A DNA stretch of 46,918 bases from contig CAZXTR010000005.1 in the NCBI GenBank assembly GCA_964643615.1, forward strand, positions 1 through 46,918. Direction: 5' to 3'. The notes beneath the pieces are model-generated. The model was not told the DNA's origin and searched no databases. It saw only the letters and a list, made by a program, of their open reading frames with translations. Within the stretch, counting starts at the first letter, position 1, and each line of letters starts with the position of its first letter. Positions 14,012-22,917 of the stretch are shown here, piece after piece. A program made the position numbers and the translations under genes. The DNA comes from CAZXTR01 sp964643615. GTDB lineage: Bacteria; Pseudomonadota; Alphaproteobacteria; CAAHEQ01; UBA3637.

Positions 14012-15169
14012 TCATTTTAATTTTTCTAATACAAGTTCTTTTTTTGAAGGGCAATTCATTTCAAGCCATTTTATTTGCGCCTTATGCAAAAAGTTTCCTA
14101 AATCGTGTCCTTGGTATCCCCATTTTTCTTGAATGTCTTTAGCTTTTATTGGGCAAGGTGGAATGTTCAGTTTTTTAATTTTGCTCCAAACTGGGAAAGG
14201 AATGTAGTTTTTTTGTTTTGACCCCAATATTAAAACTGCTGATATAAGAATATCTTTTCCGTAAAAATAGGCGATCTTGCGCTGCTTAATGGGAGTAAGA
14301 GGGGTGCTTAACGATTGATGTATCCCCTTTAAAAGGCGCTTTTGTTTATTGGATAGTGCTAAGGTAGGTATACGATTGGGAAATAAAGCATGTAATCGAA
14401 CAAGAATGTGGGGCAGAGTGCCCAATTTTCGTTCAACGCGGATTAATTGTCGCAGGGGGCGTAAATTTAAATCTTCTCCAAATAAAACCTTTGAAATCCC
14501 AGCTTTATTCATGAAAAATAAAACACGTTCGGCTTGGGGCAGTGCTAAAATTTTGAAGAATTCGTCGCGTTGCCTTTCTTTTGACAATTGAGACAATCCA
14601 AAACGCATTTGATGGCATGCCTTTAATCCATTTAAAGGGGGGCGAGTTTTGCCCAACAATCCCCAAAATCGGAAAAACCTTAAAATACGCAAGTAGTCTT
14701 CTTGAATGCGATGATATGGATTTCCAATAAAGCGTAAACGATTTTTTTTTAAATCATTTATACCATGAAAAAAATCAAAAATATGCCCATTTGCATCCAT
14801 ATAAAGCGCGTTAAAAGTAAAATCGCGACGCATTGCGTCTTGGCGCATTTGTGTTGAAAAAGAAACTTGTGCATGACGTCCGTCTGTTTTATCGTCTGTT
14901 CGAAAAGTGGTTAATTGAATAGGCATAGGGTTTGTTAGAATAGTAATTGTCCCATGAGTAAGTCCCGACGGAATAATTTTATAGCCCGCTTTTTCGAGTA
15001 ATGGTACACTTTTTGTTGGTAAAATTGGAGTTGCCATGTCAATATCGCAAATCGGGCGTGACAACAAAAAATCACGTACTGTCCCGCCAACAAAAAAAAC
15101 CTGTCCCTCCAAAATTTGAATCACGTTTTGGATTTGAGGTGTTAAAAAGGGAATGTCTTTTTTTTGCAT
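14012..15169 (-). CDS. cca: CCA tRNA nucleotidyltransferase / poly(A) polymerase family
   Basis: A class II nucleotidyltransferase (385 aa) that adds or repairs the tRNA 3' CCA. The catalytic core is visible in order: FVGGTVRDFLL (about 25-35), the metal-binding DIDMAT (about 42-47), QLTTFRTD, RRDFTFNALYMD (about 113-124) and the EDYLRILRFFRF motif (about 155-166). The C-terminal half is helical and less conserved. Poly(A) polymerase cannot be fully excluded by motif alone, but alphaproteobacterial proteins of this size are CCA enzymes. It diverges from rnd, another tRNA 3'-end gene. A TATAAT box ends 6 nt before its ATG with no ribosome-binding site, suggesting leaderless mRNA. Confidence 0.92.
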   Translation of the reverse strand: MQKKDIPFLTPQIQNVIQILEGQVFFVGGTVRDFLLSRPICDIDMATPILPTKSVPLLEKAGYKIIPSGLTHGTITILTNPMPIQLTTFRTDDKTDGRHAQVSFSTQMRQDAMRRDFTFNALYMDANGHIFDFFHGINDLKKNRLRFIGNPYHRIQEDYLRILRFFRFWGLLGKTRPPLNGLKACHQMRFGLSQLSKERQRDEFFKILALPQAERVLFFMNKAGISKVLFGEDLNLRPLRQLIRVERKLGTLPHILVRLHALFPNRIPTLALSNKQKRLLKGIHQSLSTPLTPIKQRKIAYFYGKDILISAVLILGSKQKNYIPFPVWSKIKKLNIPPCPIKAKDIQEKWGYQGHDLGNFLHKAQIKWLEMNCPSKKELVLEKLK

Positions 15170-15175
15170 GCTTTT

Positions 15176-15181
15176 ATTATA
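15176..15181 (-). promoter_or_regulatory. -10 box immediately upstream of cca (leaderless candidate)
   Basis: A perfect TATAAT on the minus strand is followed by 6 nt (AAAAGC) and then the ATG of cca, so transcription would begin at or next to the start codon. The -35 region is only AT-rich, and no Shine-Dalgarno is present. Confidence 0.5.
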
Positions 15182-15220
15182 ACTGAAAAAAAAGAAATTA
15201 AAATAAAGAATTTTTAATCA

Positions 15221-15249
15221 TTGAATGTTTTGTCAAAAGAGAGTATACC
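15221..15249 (+). promoter_or_regulatory. rnd promoter (leaderless candidate)
   Basis: TTGAAT (15221-15226), a 17-bp spacer and TATACC (15244-15249) are followed by 7 nt and ATG (15257). The predicted transcript starts at the AUG. Its presence argues against a TTG start at 15221, which would lie inside the -35 box. Confidence 0.55.
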
Positions 15250-15256
15250 AAGCATC

Positions 15257-16408
15257 ATGATAATTGACAACACCCATGATTTAAAGTCTCTTTGTAATCG
15301 ATTTGAAAAAGAAAAATTTATTACGGTGGATACCGAATTTATTCGGGAAAGAACTTATTATGCTGAATTGTGTTTAATCCAAGTGGCAAGTCCATCAGAG
15401 GCTTGGTGTATTGATCCTTTGGCGCCAGATATAGATTTGTCTCCATTGGTGGATTTAATGAAAAACAAAAATGTTTTAAAAGTTTTTCATGCCGCACGTC
15501 AGGATATTGAAATTTTTTATGAGTGGATGAAAGTTGTTCCTACCCCTTTATTCGATACTCAAATAGGAGCTATGGTTTGTGGCTTTGGGGATAGCGCTTC
15601 ATATCAATCGTTAGTGTCATCTTTTGTTAAAGTTAATTTGGATAAAACAACGCGTTTTACGGATTGGAGCCATCGCCCCTTGGCCGAAAAGCAAATTCAA
15701 TATGCTTTGTCGGATGTTACGTACTTGGTTCATGTTTATGAAAAGATAAAAGACATCTTGCATAAAAAAAATCGAGAAAATTGGGTGTCTGAAGAAATGG
15801 TGTTTTTAACGGACCCGAGATTTTATCAAGTCCATCTTGAAGAAAAGTGGAAAAAAATAAAAAGCCATTCAACTAATCCACGGTTTTTGGCGATATTAAG
15901 GGAAGTGTGTGCGTGGCGTGAAAATAAAGCAATGCAGCAAAATAAACCGCGAAAACATATTTTAAAAGATGAAGCCTTGATTGAAATTGCGGCTATGGCT
16001 CCTTTGGCTTTAGAACAATTGCAAAATTTAAGAAGTATGAATGCTGGGACAGCCAAGCATTTTGGTGCAGAAATTATTAAAGCCATTCAAAAAGGGCAAG
16101 CTTGTCCGGATGACAAATGCCCTCATGTGGAAAATAAAAAACTAGAGCAAGGTAATAAAAATATTGTTGAAATATTAAAATTAATTTTATCTACCGTTTG
16201 CGAACAAGAAAAAGTTGCTCCAAAAATTGTTGCCAATAATACGGATTTGGAAATGATGGCTTTGTCGGATAATGCTACTGTCCCCGCGATGATGGGGTGG
16301 CGATATGATCTGTTTGGGAAAAAGGCAGTAGACTTTAAACAAGGGCGACTTGTTGTTCGGTTTAACCCAAAATCAAAGAAAGCAGAATTTATCGTTTCGC
16401 AAATTTAA
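15257..16408 (+). CDS. rnd: Ribonuclease D
   Basis: A 383-aa 3'-5' exoribonuclease for tRNA and small-RNA 3' maturation. The DEDD exonuclease domain is visible: VDTEFIRERTYYAELCLIQV (part; catalytic D and E near residue 28), the HAARQDIEIFY motif (about 90-100), and the YALSDVTYL motif with the final catalytic Asp (about 155-163). One HRDC domain follows (about 205-290; REVCAWRENKAMQQNKPRKH). I chose ATG 15257 (MIIDNTHDL) over an upstream TTG, because family proteins begin close to this point and the TTG is part of a promoter. It ends in a 4-nt overlap with the convergent Cys-rich gene. Confidence 0.94.
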   Translation: MIIDNTHDLKSLCNRFEKEKFITVDTEFIRERTYYAELCLIQVASPSEAWCIDPLAPDIDLSPLVDLMKNKNVLKVFHAARQDIEIFYEWMKVVPTPLFDTQIGAMVCGFGDSASYQSLVSSFVKVNLDKTTRFTDWSHRPLAEKQIQYALSDVTYLVHVYEKIKDILHKKNRENWVSEEMVFLTDPRFYQVHLEEKWKKIKSHSTNPRFLAILREVCAWRENKAMQQNKPRKHILKDEALIEIAAMAPLALEQLQNLRSMNAGTAKHFGAEIIKAIQKGQACPDDKCPHVENKKLEQGNKNIVEILKLILSTVCEQEKVAPKIVANNTDLEMMALSDNATVPAMMGWRYDLFGKKAVDFKQGRLVVRFNPKSKKAEFIVSQI

Positions 16409-17181
16409 AGATGTGAGCAATTCCCATTTTTGCAAACTCCCACGCGTTCATCACAGGGCGTCCCATCGTTTTTGTTAGTAATTTTAGCTGTTGCAGGGTC
16501 GCACGATGCTTCACATTGCCCTAAGATTACAGAGGTGCATAAATTAACGCATTGGCCCCCTTTACAAACACCAGTTGCACAAGGCTCTCCATCTTCTTTG
16601 TCGCTGATTTCTCCTGTGTTAGGGTCGCATGATGCTTGGCAAGAATCCAGGGTCACGTTCGTACACAAACCAGTTGGGGCGCAAAGAAATTCTCCTAATG
16701 ATTTATTATCCCCTGGGAAACAAAAGGACACCGACGATGCGGTGTCGCAAAGTTCAAAATTATCCCCCGAAAAAAAAGTGTTATTAATACGAATGCCTTT
16801 CATTTCTACAGCTTTTTCTTTTAATATTCTTTTGCAAACAGTTGCTGGTAAATTACTGACAGTGACGAAATATGTCGATCCTTTCCCGCGAACGGCGTGG
16901 ATAGGATAACCAAAAAATGTTTTTTCGGGGAGCCCTGAAAATGAAATATTTGCCCCTTCGGGGATTGATAAGTAAAAATTCCCAGATAATAAAATGTCTC
17001 GGCTGAACGCAGAAATGTCTTCTAATGTTTGTGTGGCGCGAAATCTTCTAGAAGAATGAATCGAAATTATAATAAAAACAATCGATAAAATAAGAACAAC
17101 GCCAAACGCTATCATGACGTTTAGTACGACATTTCCTGCAATTTCTTTTTTTTCTTTTTGTGTATAAAAATTGTAATTCAT
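16405..17181 (-). CDS. Membrane-anchored pilin-like protein with two Cys-rich repeats (258 aa)
   Basis: An N-terminal cytoplasmic stretch (MNYNFYTQKEKKEIAG) leads to a hydrophobic helix (about 18-42), and then a globular domain with PATVCKRILKEKAVEMKG (about 112-129) reminiscent of PilS-type pilin domains. The C-terminal third has two similar units of about 42 residues with matching Cys spacing: LCTNVTLDSCQASCDPNTG...GVCKGGQC and LCTSVILGQCEASCDPATA...GVCKNGNC. Each also has an internal G-x-PC. These look like disulfide-rich extracellular modules. The family is not identified. It sits between rnd (convergent) and the AsmA-like gene, 15 nt downstream of the latter's start on the opposite end. 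A surface-adhesion or minor-pilin role is inferred. Confidence 0.65.
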   Translation of the reverse strand: MNYNFYTQKEKKEIAGNVVLNVMIAFGVVLILSIVFIIISIHSSRRFRATQTLEDISAFSRDILLSGNFYLSIPEGANISFSGLPEKTFFGYPIHAVRGKGSTYFVTVSNLPATVCKRILKEKAVEMKGIRINNTFFSGDNFELCDTASSVSFCFPGDNKSLGEFLCAPTGLCTNVTLDSCQASCDPNTGEISDKEDGEPCATGVCKGGQCVNLCTSVILGQCEASCDPATAKITNKNDGTPCDERVGVCKNGNCSHL

Positions 17182-17196
17182 AATTTTTTCTCTTGT

Positions 17197-20100
17197 TTAA
17201 ATGCCCTTACGCCGTGTGATTTTTCCAGAAACGGTAGGCTCTGTTGTTTGCGTCATCCCCTCAATTGGTTTTTGGGTATCAAATTTGGCAACAGAATTAT
17301 ACGTTTTTTGTATCAATTCCAAAGTTTCTTGTGATTTGAAAAACAGAGCATGACTTTGATTAAAATCGTTTATGCCTGATTCGATTTGATTTTTTAACGA
17401 TTGAATTGTAGCTAATAATTTTATTCCTTCGTTATAAGCTTGGCTAACAATCGGAACGTTAGGCAAGCTTTGATAAATGCGTTGAATGTCTGTTATGTAT
17501 TTTTGTGCCATTTCAAAATTGGTTTGTATTTCTTTAGTGATGCCCACTAGTGCTTTTGCGGACACATCTTGTTGAATTTGGTCACATCGGACAGATAAAG
17601 CAGAAAACTGCTCCTCTATTTTTTGTAAATCAGCAACGGAAATATTTGCTTTTAAAGCTAACTCGTCGATAATCGAACCAGAGTCTTTTGCCAAAATCAA
17701 ACCGGATTCGTCTGATTCTGTTGCATTTGCTAATTCTAAAACTTTTTGTGTTTGTGCCAGTTTTTGATGCGCTAACCCTTGTATCTGGATAGCTTCTTTT
17801 TTGCGGGCTTCGACATTCATTTTGATCTGTTGTTGTTCTTTCAATTTCTTGTCTTTTTGGTCTGCATCTTGGCGTTGTTGTGTATCTTTGTTTAAATATT
17901 TATTAAAGCTTGATAAATCTATTTCGGCTTTGGGATTATTAATAATGCCTTTGGCTAAAATAGTGATAGGAGGATAGCCTTGTAATTTTGCAAAGTTAAA
18001 AGCAATGTTTGCTAAAACGTTCCATTTTTGTAAGTCATATGTCAATTGCATCATTCCGTTTCCAACGTCTGATACACAATTTGCATCCGAACTTGTAAAT
18101 ACACCATTGGCTACTCCAAAAGACCCAGATAATGATAAAAATGGTGTTTCGCCTGTTGATAAGTATGTGATTAATGTTGAAGCGTTAATGCTTTGTCTTT
18201 GTTCTAACGAAGATAAAATTTGATTGTTTGTGCTTGGTAGATTAAGTCCCGATATAATTCCATCTTGAATGGTGAAATTTCCATTCCCAGACAAGGATGC
18301 AACCATATCTTCAATTGAATTCCCTTTGGCTTTTAGTTCTGTTGAAAAAGAAAGCGTACTTTCTTTTAATTTAAAATTCCCGAGGCGCAATAAATCGGTA
18401 GGTAAATGTATATTTTGCGCTTGGCTTTGAAAAGAAATAACAGGTTCTGCCGAAGCCCAATTCAGCGATGTTTTAATGGATAAATCACCGTTCTCTGTTT
18501 TCCCTTTTAACGAGTCAATGGAAAAGAGTTTGTCTTTAAGTGTAAAGTGAACGGAGGCTAAATCCAATGATGCTTCTCCCCACAATATTTTATCTGCATC
18601 TAACGTTATATTTAAATCCAAATTGTCCATAAACGATAAATTGAATAAATTCTTCGAAAAAACAATGCGTTCTGTCGAATTATCAAAAGAGGCAAAAGAA
18701 TCAATATTAGGCAAAACTTTTTCGATATATAAAAGAGGTGAAGTTAGTGTCGCTTTCAATACATTTATTTTTCCTTTTGTGAATGAAGCTTCTCCTTTGA
18801 GCCTTTGGTTTCCTAATATGCCATCGATATCGGAAAGAGTGAACGAATCAAAATCGCCGGCTACCGATGATTGTATATTCAAGGAACCCGTTAAACGTGG
18901 AAAAATTTTGAAATTAGGGTTAAATAATTGGATAAATGCTAAAGCATCAGGATGTGAGGCTTCAATTTTTGCTTGGTATGTTGGCTTTTGTTCGACTATT
19001 TGCCTTTTCCCTTTTGCCTGTATGTGAGCTTGTGTAAAAATAGAATCAGCCTCAAAATCAAAATTTTGGGGTTGCCCCGATAAAATTCCTTTAAAATGAA
19101 TAGAGTTCTCAAATGCTTTCAAGGGAATGTTTATTTTAGCTCGGTCAGCCAACAATAAAGTTTTATCGATTTTGAAATCATAAGATAATTTGTCGAAAGT
19201 TAAGATACCTTCTGCTTTTTTCAGCACACCAGAGACTGTTAAATCCGCCGTTGCCATTTTCTCCAATTTAAAAGAAGTTGTCGTCAAAGCCCCATTTTCT
19301 AGTCGTCCAGTGTAGGACATTTTACTAATGGGGACGTTATAAAAGCTGATATCCGTCCCCGTCAGTTCCAAATTTAAATCGGCTTTATCCCAAAAAGTAG
19401 ATTGTTCAAGGGTCGTGTAAGCACGACCTAAAAGAGTTGAAAAGGATTGGTTTTCCAAGGGCATCTCTATAGGGAAATAGGTGTTTAAATTTATATTGTG
19501 AAAGTTTCCATTGATGGAAAAACGTGGTTTTTTTTCGATTAGAGAAAAAGCTATTTCTCCCCCAAATGTTGCATCGTCTAATGTCGCGTCAATTTTACTT
19601 GCTCTCACTTCAGTTGTCTGCGGATAAAGTACAGTCTTTAGTTTTAAGTTTTTCATATTTTGGTAACTTAATCCTAGCGAAGGCTCAAGTTCCATCCATT
19701 CAAATGTTTTTGATAATTCTTTGGATATTATTTCAAGTGAAACTTTGCCCGCTGGAAATTCTTTAAATTCCTGAATCTCTCCATTGGCATTGATAGTTGT
19801 GTCACCTGGTAATGTTGTTTTAAATTCTTTGATGTTAAAAGCGTCGTTTGTTCGTGTCATTACTAAAGAAGTGTTCGACAATGAGGCTCGTTTATACAAA
19901 ATGGACGTTGCTTTTATGTTTAAATCTAAATTTGCATAAATTGATTTATTCAGTAAACGAATAATTTGAATAAGACTGGTTTCTTTAGCAAATAAGGGCA
20001 AAAATGAATCCATTTCAACTTTGCTGAAAATCAAATTCGCCATTATATTCGGTTTGGTATTTTTTTTGGTGGAATAGCCGATTGTAAAATCTCCTGATAG

Positions 20101-21057
20101 AGAATTTTCTAACTCTTTATTCCCATATTGCAGCGCAATGTTTTTAAAATTTATTTTTTGATATTCGAGCAAAAAATTCGCTGTCCCTCGCATAGGTTGG
20201 TTTAAGATATTTGGCAAATCATCCCTGCCTGTTACTGCTTGAAGCAAAGAATCAACATTGGGGGCGTTAAATAAAATAGTTCCTTCCATACTTCCTGCAT
20301 CTAACAAATTGCGAATTGTGCCAGAAAAATCGATTTTCGCGTTGCTGAGTCTTCTGTCGGTTAAGGTTATTTTAATTGAAGTGGGCTCTGTTTTTGAAGA
20401 TGATAATGCGCCCATGGCAAGCTCTGTTTGAATAGGGATTTTTCTCCAGTTAAGAGATCCTGTAAAATTGAAAGGGCCTTTTAATGAAGATGCTGATATA
20501 GTTCCGTTTAATTGATCTAAAGTTTGTGATATATTGACAATCGCATTTGTATAGCTAATTTTTCCATTTTTGATGAAGATATTTTTAAATTTAGGGGGGG
20601 TTTCTAGAATGTTTTTCCCGATCACGAAATCTTGTCCGGAAATATCCGATGGTGTTTCTGGTGACAAAAATGGAAAATCCCAATTAATAAGCCCATCACT
20701 GCTTCGTTCAAAAAATAAAGAAGGTTCAAACAACGTAATTTGTTCGATGACTAAAGGATTTTCGAATAAAGAATCCCAAGAAATAGTGGCTTCTACCTTT
20801 GGAATATCTGCCAAGTAAGGGTGTTTAGATCCAGGAATGTTTTTAATACGTACATTTGTTGCTAAAATTTTAGGAACAGGCGAAAATTGTACTTTGACTC
20901 CGCCATCAATAACAACAGTTCTGTTCACTAATTTTTCTGTTGCTTCAATAATTTGACGTTTGTAATTAGCTTCATCTAATGTTGTGTAAAGAATGAAGCC
21001 TCCTCCCAAAGTAACGAAAAATAAAATAATAAAAAGTAAAACAAACAATTTTCTCAT
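17197..21057 (-). CDS. AsmA-family protein (1286 aa)
   Basis: A large inner-membrane-anchored periplasmic protein. An N-terminal transmembrane helix (about 4-26) is followed by the AsmA domain (TVVIDGGVKVQFSPVPKI, about 48-65). A long beta-rich body continues to about 1060, and the C-terminal AsmA-like repeat (about 850-1060) includes SLSGNGNFTIQDGIISGLNL. The last ~220 residues (about 1065-1286) are unusual: a charged coiled-coil and helical region (DAD QKDKKLKEQQQIKMN type). AsmA-like proteins are bridge-type lipid transporters between membranes; this subfamily's cargo is unknown. ATG at 21057 has ATGGAG upstream. It follows trkH and a small gene on the same strand. Confidence 0.85.
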   Translation of the reverse strand: MRKLFVLLFIILFFVTLGGGFILYTTLDEANYKRQIIEATEKLVNRTVVIDGGVKVQFSPVPKILATNVRIKNIPGSKHPYLADIPKVEATISWDSLFENPLVIEQITLFEPSLFFERSSDGLINWDFPFLSPETPSDISGQDFVIGKNILETPPKFKNIFIKNGKISYTNAIVNISQTLDQLNGTISASSLKGPFNFTGSLNWRKIPIQTELAMGALSSSKTEPTSIKITLTDRRLSNAKIDFSGTIRNLLDAGSMEGTILFNAPNVDSLLQAVTGRDDLPNILNQPMRGTANFLLEYQKINFKNIALQYGNKELENSLSGDFTIGYSTKKNTKPNIMANLIFSKVEMDSFLPLFAKETSLIQIIRLLNKSIYANLDLNIKATSILYKRASLSNTSLVMTRTNDAFNIKEFKTTLPGDTTINANGEIQEFKEFPAGKVSLEIISKELSKTFEWMELEPSLGLSYQNMKNLKLKTVLYPQTTEVRASKIDATLDDATFGGEIAFSLIEKKPRFSINGNFHNINLNTYFPIEMPLENQSFSTLLGRAYTTLEQSTFWDKADLNLELTGTDISFYNVPISKMSYTGRLENGALTTTSFKLEKMATADLTVSGVLKKAEGILTFDKLSYDFKIDKTLLLADRAKINIPLKAFENSIHFKGILSGQPQNFDFEADSIFTQAHIQAKGKRQIVEQKPTYQAKIEASHPDALAFIQLFNPNFKIFPRLTGSLNIQSSVAGDFDSFTLSDIDGILGNQRLKGEASFTKGKINVLKATLTSPLLYIEKVLPNIDSFASFDNSTERIVFSKNLFNLSFMDNLDLNITLDADKILWGEASLDLASVHFTLKDKLFSIDSLKGKTENGDLSIKTSLNWASAEPVISFQSQAQNIHLPTDLLRLGNFKLKESTLSFSTELKAKGNSIEDMVASLSGNGNFTIQDGIISGLNLPSTNNQILSSLEQRQSINASTLITYLSTGETPFLSLSGSFGVANGVFTSSDANCVSDVGNGMMQLTYDLQKWNVLANIAFNFAKLQGYPPITILAKGIINNPKAEIDLSSFNKYLNKDTQQRQDADQKDKKLKEQQQIKMNVEARKKEAIQIQGLAHQKLAQTQKVLELANATESDESGLILAKDSGSIIDELALKANISVADLQKIEEQFSALSVRCDQIQQDVSAKALVGITKEIQTNFEMAQKYITDIQRIYQSLPNVPIVSQAYNEGIKLLATIQSLKNQIESGINDFNQSHALFFKSQETLELIQKTYNSVAKFDTQKPIEGMTQTTEPTVSGKITRRKGI

Positions 21058-21127
21058 GATATTGACTCCATAACAACTAATGCTTCGTTAGGATAATTTA
21101 TATTTTTTAATATTTAGTAAATAAAAA

Positions 21128-21370
21128 CTAATCTTCCAACAAAGGGCGGACAAATAAATAAAATTCTTTTGATGAAGGGGTTTCTCCCAATTTTTCTATT
21201 GAACAATTGATGGCTTTATCAATTTCTCGTGATGTTGCGTTGTCGTACAATGAACGTAAGCGGTTTTCAATGGCTTTGCGTACCTCATTTTTTGTTAAAT
21301 CTAAATAATTTTCTGTTGCTACAGTGGTTTTATTTTTCATAAATTTTTCAACATCTTCCAAAAATGACAT
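21128..21370 (-). CDS. Small protein of unknown function (80 aa)
   Basis: Not recognised. The protein is mostly helical, charged and soluble (MSFLEDVEKFMKNKTTV), with segments such as KNEVRKAIENRLRSLYD and a C-terminal FYLFVRPLLED. There is no signal peptide or Cys. ATG at 21370 is preferred over a TTG two codons upstream because AAGGAG lies 8 nt before it. It starts 12 nt after the trkH stop, so it is very likely cotranslated with trkH. A regulatory or accessory role toward the transporter is possible but not shown. Confidence 0.7.
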   Translation of the reverse strand: MSFLEDVEKFMKNKTTVATENYLDLTKNEVRKAIENRLRSLYDNATSREIDKAINCSIEKLGETPSSKEFYLFVRPLLED

Positions 21371-21382
21371 AACCAAAACTCC

Positions 21383-22840
21383 TTATTTTTTATACCAAAC
21401 GCTGGGGAATATAAAAACAAATATAGTCATAAATTCTAAACGCCCCAGCATCATTACAAACGATAAAATCCACTTGGCCATTGGTGGTAATAACGCAAAT
21501 GTTTTATCTGGACCAATTGTTGTGCCAATTCCTGGTCCAACGTTGGAAATAGCCGCCATCGTTCCAGATAGGGCGGTGACAAAATCAACCCCCGTCATTG
21601 TTACACCCAATGTTCCTAAAATAATAATCAATACGAATGCGCTAAAAAAGACCATTACACTGTTGATAATATCATCAGTGACTGGTTTGTTGTTGTAGCG
21701 GGGAACAATTACAGCGTGGGGCAAAATCATTGTTTGTAAGTGTTTATTTAATACTTCAAAAATAATAATAAAACGAAAGGCTTTAATGCCTCCACTTGAC
21801 GACCCTCTGCATCCACCTACCCAAAGATAAAAAAAGAAAAAAGCAATACAAAAAGAACCCCACAATGTATAATCTTGTAAAACATAACCTGTTGTGGAAA
21901 CAATAGAAACAATAGAAAAAGTAGTGTTTCTTATAGCAGTGCTAAAATTATTGAAATAGCCTGTCGTCCATAAATAAATTGAAATAGCTAGCGAAATGAA
22001 GGCGATAAAGGTTAAAAAGATTTTTGCTTGTGTTTCGTCTTTGGTTTTTTTCCACTTGCCAAAAACAATGGACAGTAAAAAAACAAAAGGTAAAGAACAA
22101 AGCGTCATGAAGAAAATCAAAATCCAATCAATTGTTGGATTTTGAAAATGAGCAATGGAATTGTTATAATTTGAAAAGCCTCCTGTTGATACGCAACTCA
22201 TCATGTGTACTAGCGCGTCAAACCAGCTCATTCCCGCTATGTAAAGGGCAATGTAACATATACATGAAATCAAAATGTACAAACCAAGTATTCCTTTTAT
22301 TTTTGTGGATAAAAAAGGGGAGCCTTTCTCAGATTTGTCGGAATTTTCTGTGGCAAAAAGTTGTAATCCGCCAATTCGCAAAAACGGCATAACAGAAATG
22401 GCAAAAATTACGATACCAATGCCCCCTATCCATTGCATTAATGCACGCCACAGCAATACGCCTTCGGATGAAATTTCAATATTTTGAAGGATTGTTGCTC
22501 CTGTTGTCGTAAGCCCTGACATCGTTTCGAAAAAAGCGTCTGTAAAACTGTGAAAGGGGGCGGAAAAAAACAAAGGAATTGCGCCAATGAACGTAGCACA
22601 TAACCACAAGGAAGACGTTATTAAAAACTTTTCTTTGGGCAAAAGGTGTCTCTCCCAAGGGCGTTTTGAAAAATAAACCAAACAAGCTCCTGTAAAAATG
22701 CACCCAAATCCAGAATAGAAAAAAACACAGGCGGAAGATTCATTTTGGCGCAGCCAATCGATAAAAAAAGGAAACATCATTAACCCGCCGAAAAGCATGG
22801 TCATCATTCCTAATATGGAAAAAATTAAACTGAGCCGCAT
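21383..22840 (-). CDS. trkH: Trk-type potassium uptake protein TrkH
   Basis: A 485-aa integral membrane K+ channel/transporter of the SKT superfamily, with about ten membrane segments. The four pore-loop signatures are recognisable: ETMSGLTTTGATIL (about 102-115), MSCVSTGGFSNYN (about 211-223), SIVSTTGYVLQDY (about 306-318) and AISNVGPGIGTTIG (about 428-441), each around the filter Gly. Length is standard. The RCK-domain regulator TrkA is not adjacent. GGAG lies about 9 nt before the ATG. It leads a minus-strand unit with the 80-aa unknown and perhaps the AsmA-like gene, and diverges from tatD. Confidence 0.95.
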   Translation of the reverse strand: MRLSLIFSILGMMTMLFGGLMMFPFFIDWLRQNESSACVFFYSGFGCIFTGACLVYFSKRPWERHLLPKEKFLITSSLWLCATFIGAIPLFFSAPFHSFTDAFFETMSGLTTTGATILQNIEISSEGVLLWRALMQWIGGIGIVIFAISVMPFLRIGGLQLFATENSDKSEKGSPFLSTKIKGILGLYILISCICYIALYIAGMSWFDALVHMMSCVSTGGFSNYNNSIAHFQNPTIDWILIFFMTLCSLPFVFLLSIVFGKWKKTKDETQAKIFLTFIAFISLAISIYLWTTGYFNNFSTAIRNTTFSIVSIVSTTGYVLQDYTLWGSFCIAFFFFYLWVGGCRGSSSGGIKAFRFIIIFEVLNKHLQTMILPHAVIVPRYNNKPVTDDIINSVMVFFSAFVLIIILGTLGVTMTGVDFVTALSGTMAAISNVGPGIGTTIGPDKTFALLPPMAKWILSFVMMLGRLEFMTIFVFIFPSVWYKK

Positions 22841-22881
22841 AAATTATTTCTCCGCACAGAAGGACAGTTTATTTTTAATAC

Positions 22882-22910
22882 TTGAAAAAAGCAACGAAAA
22901 AAAGTATCAT
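22882..22910 (+). promoter_or_regulatory. tatD promoter (leaderless candidate)
   Basis: TTGAAA (22882-22887), a 17-bp spacer and TATCAT (22905-22910) are followed by only 7 nt before ATG (22918). There is no Shine-Dalgarno, so the mRNA would begin at or next to the AUG. Confidence 0.55.
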
Positions 22911-22917
22911 TTTCCTT

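Noticed and set aside
15221..15256. TTG start adding 12 residues to RNase D
   Set aside because: The TTG is part of a -35 box, and the -10 box lies between it and the ATG.
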